Origin: Caulobacteraceae bacterium
Lineage (GTDB): Bacteria; Pseudomonadota; Alphaproteobacteria; Caulobacterales; Caulobacteraceae
DNA: 11,110 nt
Direction of reading: 5' to 3'
Assembly (NCBI GenBank): GCA_004144935.1
Contig: SDZP01000087.1
Location: forward strand, 1-11,110
The notes below the pieces were generated by a model. That model was given only the letters and a program-made list of their open reading frames with translations, searched no databases and was not told the DNA's origin. How positions within the stretch are numbered: position 1 is the stretch's first letter; each line of letters opens with the position of its first letter. Positions 1-6,250 of the stretch are shown here, one piece after another. A program made the position numbers and the translations under genes.

Positions 1-78
1 GGCGAACTCCTGCTCGCCGATGCAGAAGGAGATCATCTCACGGCGGTCAAAGTTCGCCAGGGAAAGGGGTTCGGTCAT
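1..78 (-). CDS. cheW: CheW chemotaxis adaptor, N-terminal fragment
   Basis: CheW couples chemoreceptors to the kinase CheA in the cytoplasmic signalling array. Only the first 26 codons are in the window; the rest runs off the left edge. The visible protein begins MTEPLSLANFDRREMISF and continues CIGEQEFA. The I-S-F-x-I-G-x-Q-E-F pattern is the first beta strand typical of CheW. The ATG is set by a GGAG ribosome binding site (complement of 85-88) six bases upstream, inside the end of cheA. Only 3 bp separate it from the cheA stop, so it is co-transcribed with cheA. The identification rests on this short N-terminus and on position after cheA. A CheW-domain protein of another kind cannot be excluded from 26 residues alone. 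Confidence 0.85.
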   Translation of the reverse strand, partial: MTEPLSLANFDRREMISFCIGEQEFA

Positions 79-81
79 GAT

Positions 82-2289
82 TTACTCCGCGGCGATGAGA
101 AGGGGTTCGACGGGACGGGCCGGCTCGCGGCGAACCGCCACAAGCGCGTCGACGTCGACGATGAGGGCGACGCGGCCGTCACCCAGGATGGTGGCCGCGG
201 CGATGCCCTCGACCTGACGGTAGTTGGCCTCGAGCGACTTGATGACGACCTGGCGCTGGCCCTGGATGGCGTCGGCGACCAGCGCCGAACGGCTGCCGTC
301 CTCGCCTTCGACCAGCAGGACGACGCCTTCGTTCGGCGCCGTCGCCTGGTCGCGAAAGCCCAGGACGGTGCCGATGTCGACCAGACGCACGAAGGTGTCG
401 CGCACGGCCAGCACGGCCCCTTGGGACCCCAGGGCATGGACCTCGTCCTGCCTTGGCCGCAGGCTCTCGATGATGGCGGTCAACGGGATGACCAAGGTCT
501 GGCCGGCCACGTCCACCACCATCCCGTCCAGCACCGCCAAAGTCAGCGGCAGGCTAAGGGTGAAGGTTGAGCCGGAGCCCGGTATCGAGGCGATCGAGAT
601 GCGGCCGCCCAGGGCCTGGACACTGCGGCGGACCACATCCATCCCGACCCCCCGGCCGGAGATGTCCGACACCACGCCGGCGGTTGAGAAGCCGGGCAGG
701 AAGATCAGGTTGTCGGTCTCCTCGTCGGTCAACTGGGCGTCGGCGGCGAGCAGGCCCTTGTCGATGGCGATCTGGCGGACCCGGGGCCGGTTGATGCCCT
801 TGCCGTCGTCCTGGACCTCGATGACGATCCGGCCGCCGCGGTGCAGCGCCGCCAGCCGGACGGTGCCCTCCGCCGGCTTGCCGGCGGCGATGCGGTCCTC
901 CGGTGACTCCAGGCCATGGTCGATGGCGTTGCGGAGCATGTGGGTGATCGGCTCGGCCAGGCGCTCGATGACGGTCTTGTCGACCTCGGTGCCCTCGCCC
1001 TCCATGACCAGACGCGCCTGCTTGCGGGTCTGGGTGGCCACTTCGCGCAGCAGGCGGGGCATCCTCTGGAACACCGACTTCACCGGCTGGGCGCGGATGG
1101 CCATGACGCTGTCCTGGATGCCGCGGGTGAGCTGCTCCAGCTCGTCCAGGCCCATGGAGACGTCGGAGGACGGCGCGAAGCCGTGCGCCGAGACCCGCTG
1201 GGCCAGCATGGCCTGGTTGATGACCAGTTCGCCGACCAGATCGATGAGCCGGTCGATGCGCTCGGGATCGACGCGGATGGTGGCTTGCACGGGCGCCTGT
1301 TCGGCGGCGGCGGTGGCCTGGCGTTGTGGCGTGGCCGGGGCGATGGGCGCGACGGCGGCGGTTGCGACGGCGGGCTCGCTGGCGGCGGCCGGCAAGGGGA
1401 GGGGGATGGCCGCGGCCGACTCCGGCTCGGCCGTGGCCAGGGCGATCAATCGGGCGATATCCAGATCGCCGGCCGCGTCGCCCGGGCTCGCCGGTTCGAC
1501 GGCATCGACCGACACGGACAGATCACAGTCGCCGTCGACGAATTCGAAGGCCTCGCGGATAGCCTGTTCGTCCTCGCTCGTCGTCAGCCGCAGGGTCCAG
1601 GTGAGATAGGCCCCCTCGGGATCGAGCACGTCGAGATTGGGTATGGCGCTATCGTCCAGGTGGGGCTCCACCGGCCCCAGTCTCGCCAACTCCCGCAGCA
1701 GCAGGCCCGCCTCGTTGGCCTTGGCGTACAGCGAGGGCGACGGCTTGAAGGTGACGGTCCAGACTTTGGGCGGAGCGGCGACCGGCTCCGGCTCCAGACT
1801 GATCATCTGGATGGTCATCGGCGTAAAGCCGAAGTCCATGTCGTCGTTGGGCTCGGCGGTGTCGGTCGGAGTCGGCTCGCTGGTGTCGGCGCCGGCGGAC
1901 GGCTCTCCGGCGATCCAGGATTCCAGTTCGGCGACCATGGCCGCCGTCGCGGCCTCGTCGGGCGAGCCGCCGCCCCGGGCCGCCGTGACCTGATCGGCCA
2001 GGACGTCGGCGGCGCGCAACAGGACGCGGACGAGTTCAAGTCCAGCGGCCATCCTGCCGGCCCTGACGGCGTCCATCAGGGTCTCGAAGACGTGGGCGTA
2101 GCGCACCAAGGCGTCGAGCCCGAAGGCGCCGGCGCCGCCCTTGACCGAATGCACGGCGCGGAACACCGAATTGACCGTCTCCGCGTCGCCCGCCCCGTCC
2201 TGCAACGTCAGCAGGCCCGCTTCAAGGTCGCCCAGGAGCTCATCGCATTCCTGGAAGAAGGTGACCTTGATTTCCTCGAGCTCGTCCAT
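82..2289 (-). CDS. cheA: CheA chemotaxis sensor histidine kinase
   Basis: CheA autophosphorylates on a histidine when receptors signal and passes the phosphate to CheY (and CheB). All five domains are visible in 735 residues. P1/Hpt covers about 1-105, with phospho-His 47 in HSVKGGAGAFGL. A P2-like response-regulator-docking domain spans about 175-265. P3 dimerisation (about 337-400) begins near VDPERIDRLIDLVGEL. The P4 ATPase (about 400-580) has N box HMLRNAIDHGLE (450-461), G1 DDGKGI (494-499), F box FLPGFST (530-536) and G2 GRGVGMDVV (545-553). The P5 CheW-like domain covers about 583-720. Alanine/proline-rich linkers flank P2. No catalytic residue is missing. It is somewhat longer than E. 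coli CheA (654 aa), mostly in linkers. The start lies 4 bp after the cheY stop, and no good ribosome binding site is visible, so translation is probably coupled to cheY. Confidence 0.97.
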   Translation of the reverse strand: MDELEEIKVTFFQECDELLGDLEAGLLTLQDGAGDAETVNSVFRAVHSVKGGAGAFGLDALVRYAHVFETLMDAVRAGRMAAGLELVRVLLRAADVLADQVTAARGGGSPDEAATAAMVAELESWIAGEPSAGADTSEPTPTDTAEPNDDMDFGFTPMTIQMISLEPEPVAAPPKVWTVTFKPSPSLYAKANEAGLLLRELARLGPVEPHLDDSAIPNLDVLDPEGAYLTWTLRLTTSEDEQAIREAFEFVDGDCDLSVSVDAVEPASPGDAAGDLDIARLIALATAEPESAAAIPLPLPAAASEPAVATAAVAPIAPATPQRQATAAAEQAPVQATIRVDPERIDRLIDLVGELVINQAMLAQRVSAHGFAPSSDVSMGLDELEQLTRGIQDSVMAIRAQPVKSVFQRMPRLLREVATQTRKQARLVMEGEGTEVDKTVIERLAEPITHMLRNAIDHGLESPEDRIAAGKPAEGTVRLAALHRGGRIVIEVQDDGKGINRPRVRQIAIDKGLLAADAQLTDEETDNLIFLPGFSTAGVVSDISGRGVGMDVVRRSVQALGGRISIASIPGSGSTFTLSLPLTLAVLDGMVVDVAGQTLVIPLTAIIESLRPRQDEVHALGSQGAVLAVRDTFVRLVDIGTVLGFRDQATAPNEGVVLLVEGEDGSRSALVADAIQGQRQVVIKSLEANYRQVEGIAAATILGDGRVALIVDVDALVAVRREPARPVEPLLIAAE
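85..88 (-). promoter_or_regulatory. Ribosome binding site of cheW
   Basis: GGAG on the minus strand, overlapping the last cheA codons, is followed by six bases and the ATG at 78. Spacing is normal and supports that start. Confidence 0.65.
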
Positions 2290-2293
2290 GGCG

Positions 2294-2653
2294 TCAGGCC
2301 GCCACGCGACGGATGGCTTCGATCAGCTTGTCGGGATGAAACGGCTTGACGATCCAACCGGTGGCCCCGGCCCTACGGGCGCGGTCCTTCTTGGCCGGAT
2401 CGCTTTCGGTGGTCAGCACCAGGATGGGCGTGGCGCGGTAGGCGCTGTCCTCCCGGACCCGCTCGATGAAGCCGAAGCCGTCGAGTTTGGGCATGTTGAT
2501 GTCGGTGATGATGACATCGGCCCCGCTCTCGCTGAGCACCTCCAGGCCGTGTTCGCCATCGACCGCGGCGACCACGTTGAAGCCGGCCTTGACCAAGGCC
2601 ATGCGGAGCATGTCGCGCATGGTCCGGGAGTCGTCGACTGTAAGGATATTCAT
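2294..2653 (-). CDS. cheY: CheY-type single-domain response regulator
   Basis: This is a stand-alone receiver domain of 119 residues with no output domain. It accepts phosphate from CheA and, as CheY, binds the flagellar motor switch. The acidic pocket D7-D8, phosphoacceptor D51 (in IITDINMP), switch threonine T81 and lysine K103 (in IVKPF) are all present at family spacing. The position matching E. coli CheY Tyr106 is tryptophan (W100, in GATGWIVKPF). Its start overlaps the stop of the STAS gene by 4 bp (ATGA) and it lies directly before cheA, so it belongs to the operon. Caulobacter che clusters carry several cheY genes; position suggests the first of them (cheYI), but which one binds the motor cannot be told from sequence. 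Confidence 0.93.
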   Translation of the reverse strand: MNILTVDDSRTMRDMLRMALVKAGFNVVAAVDGEHGLEVLSESGADVIITDINMPKLDGFGFIERVREDSAYRATPILVLTTESDPAKKDRARRAGATGWIVKPFHPDKLIEAIRRVAA

Positions 2654-2940
2654 TGCGCGTCCATCTCTTCCAGTCGCGACTCATCGAGCCGGGTGTCGGC
2701 GCCGAACAGGCGCAGGGCTTCGGTGAACGCCTCGGATCGGGGCGTCACCTGCAGGGGAAATCCGTCGTCGCCCCAGGTTCTGTGGGCGGAGAGCAGGACC
2801 TGGAGGCAGAGGCCGCCCAGCCGCTCGACCCCGGAGGCGTCGATCTCCACCGCCCGGCCCCGTCGGGCCAGGAGGGCCGTCTGAAGCGGAGTAGCGGCCT
2901 TCAGGTCGAGCACGGGCTCGAGCCGCAGGGCGTCGGTCAT
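2650..2940 (-). CDS. Small STAS-domain protein of the che operon (CheX in Caulobacter naming)
   Basis: This 96-residue cytoplasmic protein has the outline of a STAS domain of the MlaB/anti-sigma-antagonist type. The key stretch is EIDASGVERLGGLCLQVLL (32-50), with the D-x-S-G-V beta strand and following helix, then a conserved W56 and a C-terminal strand-helix. Aligned to SpoIIAA, the phosphorylated serine position falls on L44 and the residue before it is G43, so the usual serine switch is absent. As I recall, the Caulobacter operon has a gene called cheX at this place; that is not the CheX phosphatase family of other bacteria. It starts 2 bp after the receptor stop behind a strong GGAGG site, and its stop overlaps the cheY start. 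Its role in chemotaxis is not known to me. Confidence 0.8.
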   Translation of the reverse strand: MTDALRLEPVLDLKAATPLQTALLARRGRAVEIDASGVERLGGLCLQVLLSAHRTWGDDGFPLQVTPRSEAFTEALRLFGADTRLDESRLEEMDAQ

Positions 2941-2942
2941 GG

Positions 2943-4880
2943 TCAGAATTCCTCCCAGCCGTCCTGGGCCGGCCGGGCGGCGGCCTTGCCGCCGAAGCTG
3001 GCCGCGACCTTGCGGTGCAGCTCGCGGGCGGGTGACGCTACGGGAGCCGACTGGCGGGTCGCCCGCTTGGGGGCAGAGTGCTGGACCGGCGTGTCGCCGA
3101 CCTGGAAGCGCGACACCAGGCGGGACATCTCCTGAGCCTCCTGGGCCAGGGAGTGGCTGGCGGCGGTGGATTCCTCGACCATGGCGGCGTTCTGCTGGAC
3201 GACCTGGTCCATCTGGTTGACGGCGGTGTTGACCTCGTTGAGGCCGGTCGCCTGTTCTTGGGCCGAGGAGGAGATCTCCGAGACCAGGGCGTCGATTTCG
3301 GCGACCTTGGTGACGATCGACTGCAGCGCCTTGCCGGTCTGGCCGACGAGGTCGACGCCTTGGGTGACCTGCTTGGAGGAGGTCGAGATCAGCGCCTTGA
3401 TCTCCTTGGCGGCTTCCGCCGAGCGCTGGGCTAGGGCCCGCACTTCCTGGGCGACGACGGCGAAGCCGCGGCCCGCATCCCCGGCCCTGGCGGCCTCGAC
3501 CCCGGCGTTGAGCGCCAGGAGGTTGGTCTGGAAGGCGATCTCGTCGATCACCCCGATGATCTGGCTGATCTGCTGGGAGGAGGTCTCGATCTGTCCCATG
3601 GCGGTCACCGCTTCGTTGACGATGACGCCGGAATGCTCGGCCTCGCCCTTGGCGGCGGTGACGGTTTCGCTGGCCTGGCGGGCGCCGGAGGCGGTCCGCT
3701 TCACCGTGGCGGTGATCTCGTCGAGGGCGGCGGCGGTTTCCTCCAGGCTGGCGGCCTGCTGTTCGGTCCGCCTCGACAGGTCGTCGGAGGCCTGGCTGAT
3801 CTCGCCGGCTCCGGCGGTGATGCCGGCGACGTTGGTCGCGATGACCTTCATGGCGTCCTGCAGGTTCTCCATCGCGCCGTTGAAGTCGTTGCGAAGGGTC
3901 TCGTACTCGGCGGCGAAGGGCTCGGTCAGACGGAAGGTCAGTTCACCCGAGGACAGTCGCGACAGGCCGCTGGCGACACCGCTGACAACCTGCTGCTGCT
4001 GTTCGGCGGCTTCGGCCAGGATGGCTTCGTTCCGATGCCGTTCGGCCTCGCTGGCCTGACGCGCGGCTTCGATCTCGCCGTCCAGCCGGATCTTCGCGAT
4101 CCCGTTGTCCTTGAACACCTGAACCGCCTTGGCCATCATGCCGACCTCATCGCGACGATCCTGGCCGTTCACGTCGACCGTCAGGTCGCCGGCCGCCAGG
4201 CTTTCCATCACAGTGGTCGTGGCGACGATCGGCCGGGCGATCATCCGGGTCAGCAGCCAGCCGAGCAGGCCGGCCATGATGCCGGCGCTGAGGATACCGG
4301 CGATGAGAATGAGGGTCGCGCTGGCGACGGTCGACTGCAGGGCTTCGTTCTTGATCTTCCGCGCCGAGATGCCTTCTTCGATCAAGGTCTCAAGCACGTC
4401 TTCCGCCGGCCCGATCAGTTTGTCCGACGGGCCGTCGCGGCCGACCAGCGCCACGACCGACGAGGGCCCTGCGCCTTGGGCAATCAGCTTCTGACCACCG
4501 ACAACCACCGAGTCGTGCCACTTTCCGGCCAGATCGCGAAGGCTCGCGAGCTCAGCGACCTTTGAAGGCTGGTCGGCATAGCCGGCGACTGCAGCGTCGA
4601 GATGCTCCAGGAACGTGCCGCGGTGCTTTTCCGCGCGTTCGATATAGTAGGGGTCCTGCGTGATGACCCACCCCCGGAAACTGTTTTCCTGGCGGGTGAG
4701 CACGAACTTTGCTTCCCGAAGTTCGACAAGAACCTTGGTGTCGTGATCGAGGCCCAGGCGATGCTTTTCGATCGTGCGCAGCTGGACGATGCTCAGGATG
4801 CCAACGATGGCGATGATCAGAACGACCAGGCTAAAGCCCGCCGTCAGTTTTCGGGAGATCTTCCAGTTGGAGATTTGCAC
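2943..4880 (-). CDS. Methyl-accepting chemotaxis protein with CHASE3 sensor and two HAMP domains
   Basis: This is a transmembrane chemoreceptor of 645 residues that signals to CheA/CheW. TM1 spans about 14-33. The periplasmic region (34-186) resembles CHASE3 (ENSFRGWVITQDPYYIERA, 65-83). TM2 spans about 187-211. HAMP1 covers about 212-262 and a second HAMP-like segment about 297-348. The kinase-control coiled coil has its hairpin tip at 445-480 (EIAFQTNLLALNAGVEAA) and methylation-helix candidates near 373-393 and 542-575. A flexible, basic tail (593-640) leads to C-terminal GWEEF, matching the W-x-x-F tether bound by CheR/CheB. The start is GTG, chosen because GAGGA (complement of 4887-4891) lies six bases upstream and the first helix follows at once. 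It is the first gene of the che block and resembles Caulobacter McpA in size and position, but the ligand cannot be predicted. Confidence 0.95.
   Translation of the reverse strand: MQISNWKISRKLTAGFSLVVLIIAIVGILSIVQLRTIEKHRLGLDHDTKVLVELREAKFVLTRQENSFRGWVITQDPYYIERAEKHRGTFLEHLDAAVAGYADQPSKVAELASLRDLAGKWHDSVVVGGQKLIAQGAGPSSVVALVGRDGPSDKLIGPAEDVLETLIEEGISARKIKNEALQSTVASATLILIAGILSAGIMAGLLGWLLTRMIARPIVATTTVMESLAAGDLTVDVNGQDRRDEVGMMAKAVQVFKDNGIAKIRLDGEIEAARQASEAERHRNEAILAEAAEQQQQVVSGVASGLSRLSSGELTFRLTEPFAAEYETLRNDFNGAMENLQDAMKVIATNVAGITAGAGEISQASDDLSRRTEQQAASLEETAAALDEITATVKRTASGARQASETVTAAKGEAEHSGVIVNEAVTAMGQIETSSQQISQIIGVIDEIAFQTNLLALNAGVEAARAGDAGRGFAVVAQEVRALAQRSAEAAKEIKALISTSSKQVTQGVDLVGQTGKALQSIVTKVAEIDALVSEISSSAQEQATGLNEVNTAVNQMDQVVQQNAAMVEESTAASHSLAQEAQEMSRLVSRFQVGDTPVQHSAPKRATRQSAPVASPARELHRKVAASFGGKAAARPAQDGWEEF
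2951..2955 (-). promoter_or_regulatory. Ribosome binding site of the STAS gene inside the receptor's last codons
   Basis: GGAGG on the minus strand lies ten bases before the ATG at 2940. It falls within the codons TGG GAG GAA of the C-terminal tryptophan and two glutamates of the chemoreceptor, so the same bases encode the CheR/CheB tether and start the next gene. Confidence 0.75.
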
Positions 4881-4886
4881 GGTGAA

Positions 4887-4891
4887 TCCTC
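4887..4891 (-). promoter_or_regulatory. Ribosome binding site that fixes the GTG start of the chemoreceptor
   Basis: On the minus strand GAGGA is followed by six bases (TTCACC) and then GTG at 4880. No in-frame ATG lies closer upstream, and the protein begins with a typical short cytoplasmic segment before TM1, so GTG is the start. Confidence 0.75.
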
Positions 4892-4924
4892 GATGGTGAC
4901 GGCTGGGCCGGTCGAAGTTGAAGG

Positions 4925-5608
4925 TCAGAAGCTGAGAGTAAGCGCGGCCACGAGGCGGCCTTCGTAGCGTTCGCCGAGGTCGTGGCCGTCGGTGTCGTAC
5001 CAGCGCAGATCGGCCGAGACCGTCTTGTTGAACTTGTGCTTCACGCCGATATTCCAGGCGTCGTAGTCGGCACCCCGATCAAGGCGGCGCTGGGCGTAGG
5101 CAACGGTCAGCTTGTCGGAGGGGGTGAGCTTGAAGCCGCCCTGGGCCTCGACCCACCAGGCCTCGTCGGCCGCGCCGTAGGTGTCGGCTGAGTAGTTGAC
5201 CCGCAGCCGGGCGCTGAATCGTTCGCCGAAGTCGCGGGAGACGTCGGCCTGGTATTCCCAATAGGCGCTGTCGACGCCGTTGGTTTCGCCGGTCATCTCC
5301 CGGCGCATGACCTGGACGTCGACGGCGACCTCGCCGAATTCGTGTTCGTAGCCGCCGGTCAGGATGACCTCGGCGTCCGCGCCGCGGCTGGAGGCGGCCT
5401 GGGAGGCGAAGGCGCTGGCGTAGAAGCCTTCGGCGACGTTCCAGCGACCCGAGCCAAAGAGCGCCGGCTCTTCATCGCTCTTGCCCAGACCCTTGCCCAG
5501 ATACTGGCTGGCCAGCCCGACCTGGCCGCTCACATCAGCCGCCTGGCTCGCCGAGGCGGTGACAGCAAGTGTTGCGGCCGATATGATTAACAGCGCCAAC
5601 TTTGACAT
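4925..5608 (-). CDS. TorF-family putative porin (Gcw_chp type outer-membrane barrel protein)
   Basis: The product is a 227-residue exported protein predicted to form a small beta-barrel in the outer membrane. A signal peptide spans 1 to about 24 (positive K3, hydrophobic core, cleavage near SQAA/DV). After it come features of the TorF/Gcw_chp family: V-G-L-A-S-Q-Y-L-x-x-G near 30-40, then K-S-D-x-x-P-A-L (residues 43-50) and W-N-V-A-E-G-F-Y-A-S. Alternating polar/hydrophobic strands fill the rest, and it ends in LTLSF, with the C-terminal phenylalanine usual for outer-membrane proteins. A GGA site lies five bases before the ATG. It stands 44 bp upstream of the chemoreceptor on the same strand, with no hairpin between, so joint transcription is plausible. 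Members of this family are largely uncharacterised; pore function and substrate are unknown. Confidence 0.82.
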   Translation of the reverse strand: MSKLALLIISAATLAVTASASQAADVSGQVGLASQYLGKGLGKSDEEPALFGSGRWNVAEGFYASAFASQAASSRGADAEVILTGGYEHEFGEVAVDVQVMRREMTGETNGVDSAYWEYQADVSRDFGERFSARLRVNYSADTYGAADEAWWVEAQGGFKLTPSDKLTVAYAQRRLDRGADYDAWNIGVKHKFNKTVSADLRWYDTDGHDLGERYEGRLVAALTLSF

Positions 5609-5613
5609 GTGAT

Positions 5614-5616
5614 TCC
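5614..5616 (-). promoter_or_regulatory. Ribosome binding site of the TorF-type gene
   Basis: Reading on the minus strand, GGA (within ACGGAATCAC) stands five bases before the ATG at 5608. It is weak but correctly placed and supports this start, which also gives a complete signal peptide. Confidence 0.5.
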
Positions 5617-5635
5617 GTCGAAATAAAAGTTGACC

Positions 5636-5647
5636 CGTCTTGAGACG
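5636..5647. promoter_or_regulatory. Short inverted repeat CGTCT-TG-AGACG upstream of the TorF-type gene
   Basis: This is a perfect 5-bp inverted repeat with a 2-bp centre, ending 28 bases before the ATG at 5608. It lies where a regulator operator or the 5' untranslated leader would be. A 12-bp palindrome can occur by chance, so its function is only a possibility. Confidence 0.25.
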
Positions 5648-5880
5648 TGGTCGCGACAGAATGCCGCGCTATACTCAAGGGTAGATCGATGAGCGTTGGT
5701 ACGTTTATCGACGGGAAAACTTAAACTTCGCTGGATGGGCCGATACGTAGATATCCCTATGGCCAAATCGAGCACGCGGCATGCCTTGGGAATCAGGTTG
5801 GCAGGGGACGCACAGGGCCTGAATGCCGCGCATCGGGAAGCCGTGGCGCCGGCCCACCCCAGCTTCGCCCGCGACGTGTC

Positions 5881-6078
5881 CCCAGAGCGCTCGGAGAAGC
5901 CGTCTGGCGGCCCTACGGCCCCGACCGCGCCTACATGGCCTTCGAGGAGTCGCCGCGGTCGCGGGCCGCGCCGCCCAACGGCTTTGAGATCCACGAATCG
6001 GTCGTTCTCAGGCGCCGGGCGCATGCCATCGTCTGGAACTGGAACGTTGGCGTCATCAGTCCGCCCTTGCCGCCCTAG
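5881..6078 (+). pseudogene. Remnant of a carboxylesterase-like gene, C-terminal end
   Basis: On the plus strand one frame reads GEAVWRPYGPDRAYMAFEE, then FEIHESVVLRRRA, then IVWNWNVGVISPPLPP and a TAG stop at 6076-6078. About 55 of 64 codons end in G or C, as expected for real coding sequence in this genome, while the two other frames give arginine/proline-rich nonsense. The wording resembles the C-terminal end of type B carboxylesterases (W-P-x-Y-x-P-x-R-x-x-M-x-F, followed by an E-x-x-x-x-R-R-R helix). This is from memory of the family. Upstream the same frame stays open but turns implausible, whereas another frame gives NAAHREAVAPAHPSFARDVS (5822-5881), which might be the preceding part after a frameshift. 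No start, catalytic serine or rest of the enzyme is present, so this is most likely a decayed fragment. Alternative: a small unrelated protein. Confidence 0.42.
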
Positions 6079-6097
6079 GCCCAGGCTTCACCGGCGA

Positions 6098-6109
6098 CCG
6101 GCATGCCGG
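6098..6109. other. Perfect 12-bp palindrome CCGGCATGCCGG
   Basis: It lies 20 bases after the stop of the plus-strand esterase-like remnant. It could be a leftover of that gene's terminator stem or an operator-like site. No poly-T follows. Confidence 0.25.
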
Positions 6110-6178
6110 GGCTCAAGGCCGCATCCAACCCCTTGCCGGCGTCAGGTCGGTTCGGCGTGCGCCGCCCTGGGGGCGCTT

Positions 6179-6192
6179 CCAGGCCCTCCTGG
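6179..6192. other. Small hairpin in the convergent intergenic region
   Basis: CCAGG and CCTGG pair over 5 bp around a CCCT loop. It is the third hairpin in a row after the autotransporter stop. On its own it is weak and may be chance in such GC-rich sequence. Confidence 0.25.
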
Positions 6193-6199
6193 TGACCAT

Positions 6200-6230
6200 C
6201 GGGGTTGGTCTCGGGCCGAGCCCAACCCCG
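6200..6230 (-). terminator. Strong hairpin just downstream of the autotransporter gene
   Basis: Outer arms CGGGGTTGG (6200-6208) and CCAACCCCG (6222-6230) pair perfectly over 9 bp. After one mismatch an inner CTCG/CGAG stem pairs around a 3-base loop. It starts 19 bases past the autotransporter stop in the direction of transcription. No run of U follows on either strand, so it may be a terminator of the GC-rich kind, an RNA-stabilising 3' hairpin, or both. Confidence 0.5.
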
Positions 6231-6233
6231 CCG

Positions 6234-6250
6234 GACGGCGCGACGCCGTC
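6234..6250 (-). other. Hairpin overlapping the autotransporter stop codon
   Basis: GACGGCG (6234-6240) and CGCCGTC (6244-6250) form a perfect 7-bp stem with loop CGA. It overlaps the TGA at 6249-6251 and sits directly before the larger hairpin at 6200-6230, so the two could act together at the 3' end of the transcript. Confidence 0.45.

Larger units (their letters stand above)
5609..5880. promoter_or_regulatory. AT-richer upstream region of the TorF-type gene, probable promoter
   Basis: This stretch before the porin-like gene has no convincing coding frame. It is clearly richer in A and T than its surroundings, especially 5618-5630 and 5700-5760. It should hold the promoter for the gene starting at 5608 and possibly for the che genes after it. 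I could not place a -35/-10 pair with acceptable spacing on the minus strand. TATACT at 5670-5675 reads on the plus strand only and has no partner at 16-18 bp. No sigma-54 TGGC/TGC pair and no paired TTAA CtrA site were found. Confidence 0.4.

Noticed and set aside
224..2349. Long plus-strand open frames opposite cheA (224-1609 and 916-2349)
   Set aside because: They lie antisense to an unambiguous CheA, are rich in Arg/Gly/Ser with no recognisable domain, and are the expected by-product of high third-position GC.
3078..4565. Plus-strand open frames opposite the chemoreceptor (3078-3434, 3166-4059, 3633-4565)
   Set aside because: They mirror the coiled-coil codons of a certain MCP gene; compositions are skewed and no start signals are evident.
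5630..5675. Plus-strand TTGACC (5630) and TATACT (5670) as a promoter for the esterase-like remnant
   Set aside because: The 34-base spacing is far from the 16-18 bases needed, and the downstream gene is not intact.
5704..5726. Sigma-28-like elements on the minus strand (TTTAAGTTT and GTCGATAAA)
   Set aside because: Only about four bases separate them, whereas the flagellar sigma consensus needs about eleven.
5587..6024. Minus-strand open frame of 145 codons upstream of the TorF-type gene
   Set aside because: It overlaps the TorF start and the probable promoter region, has no recognisable domain, and lies opposite the better-supported plus-strand remnant.
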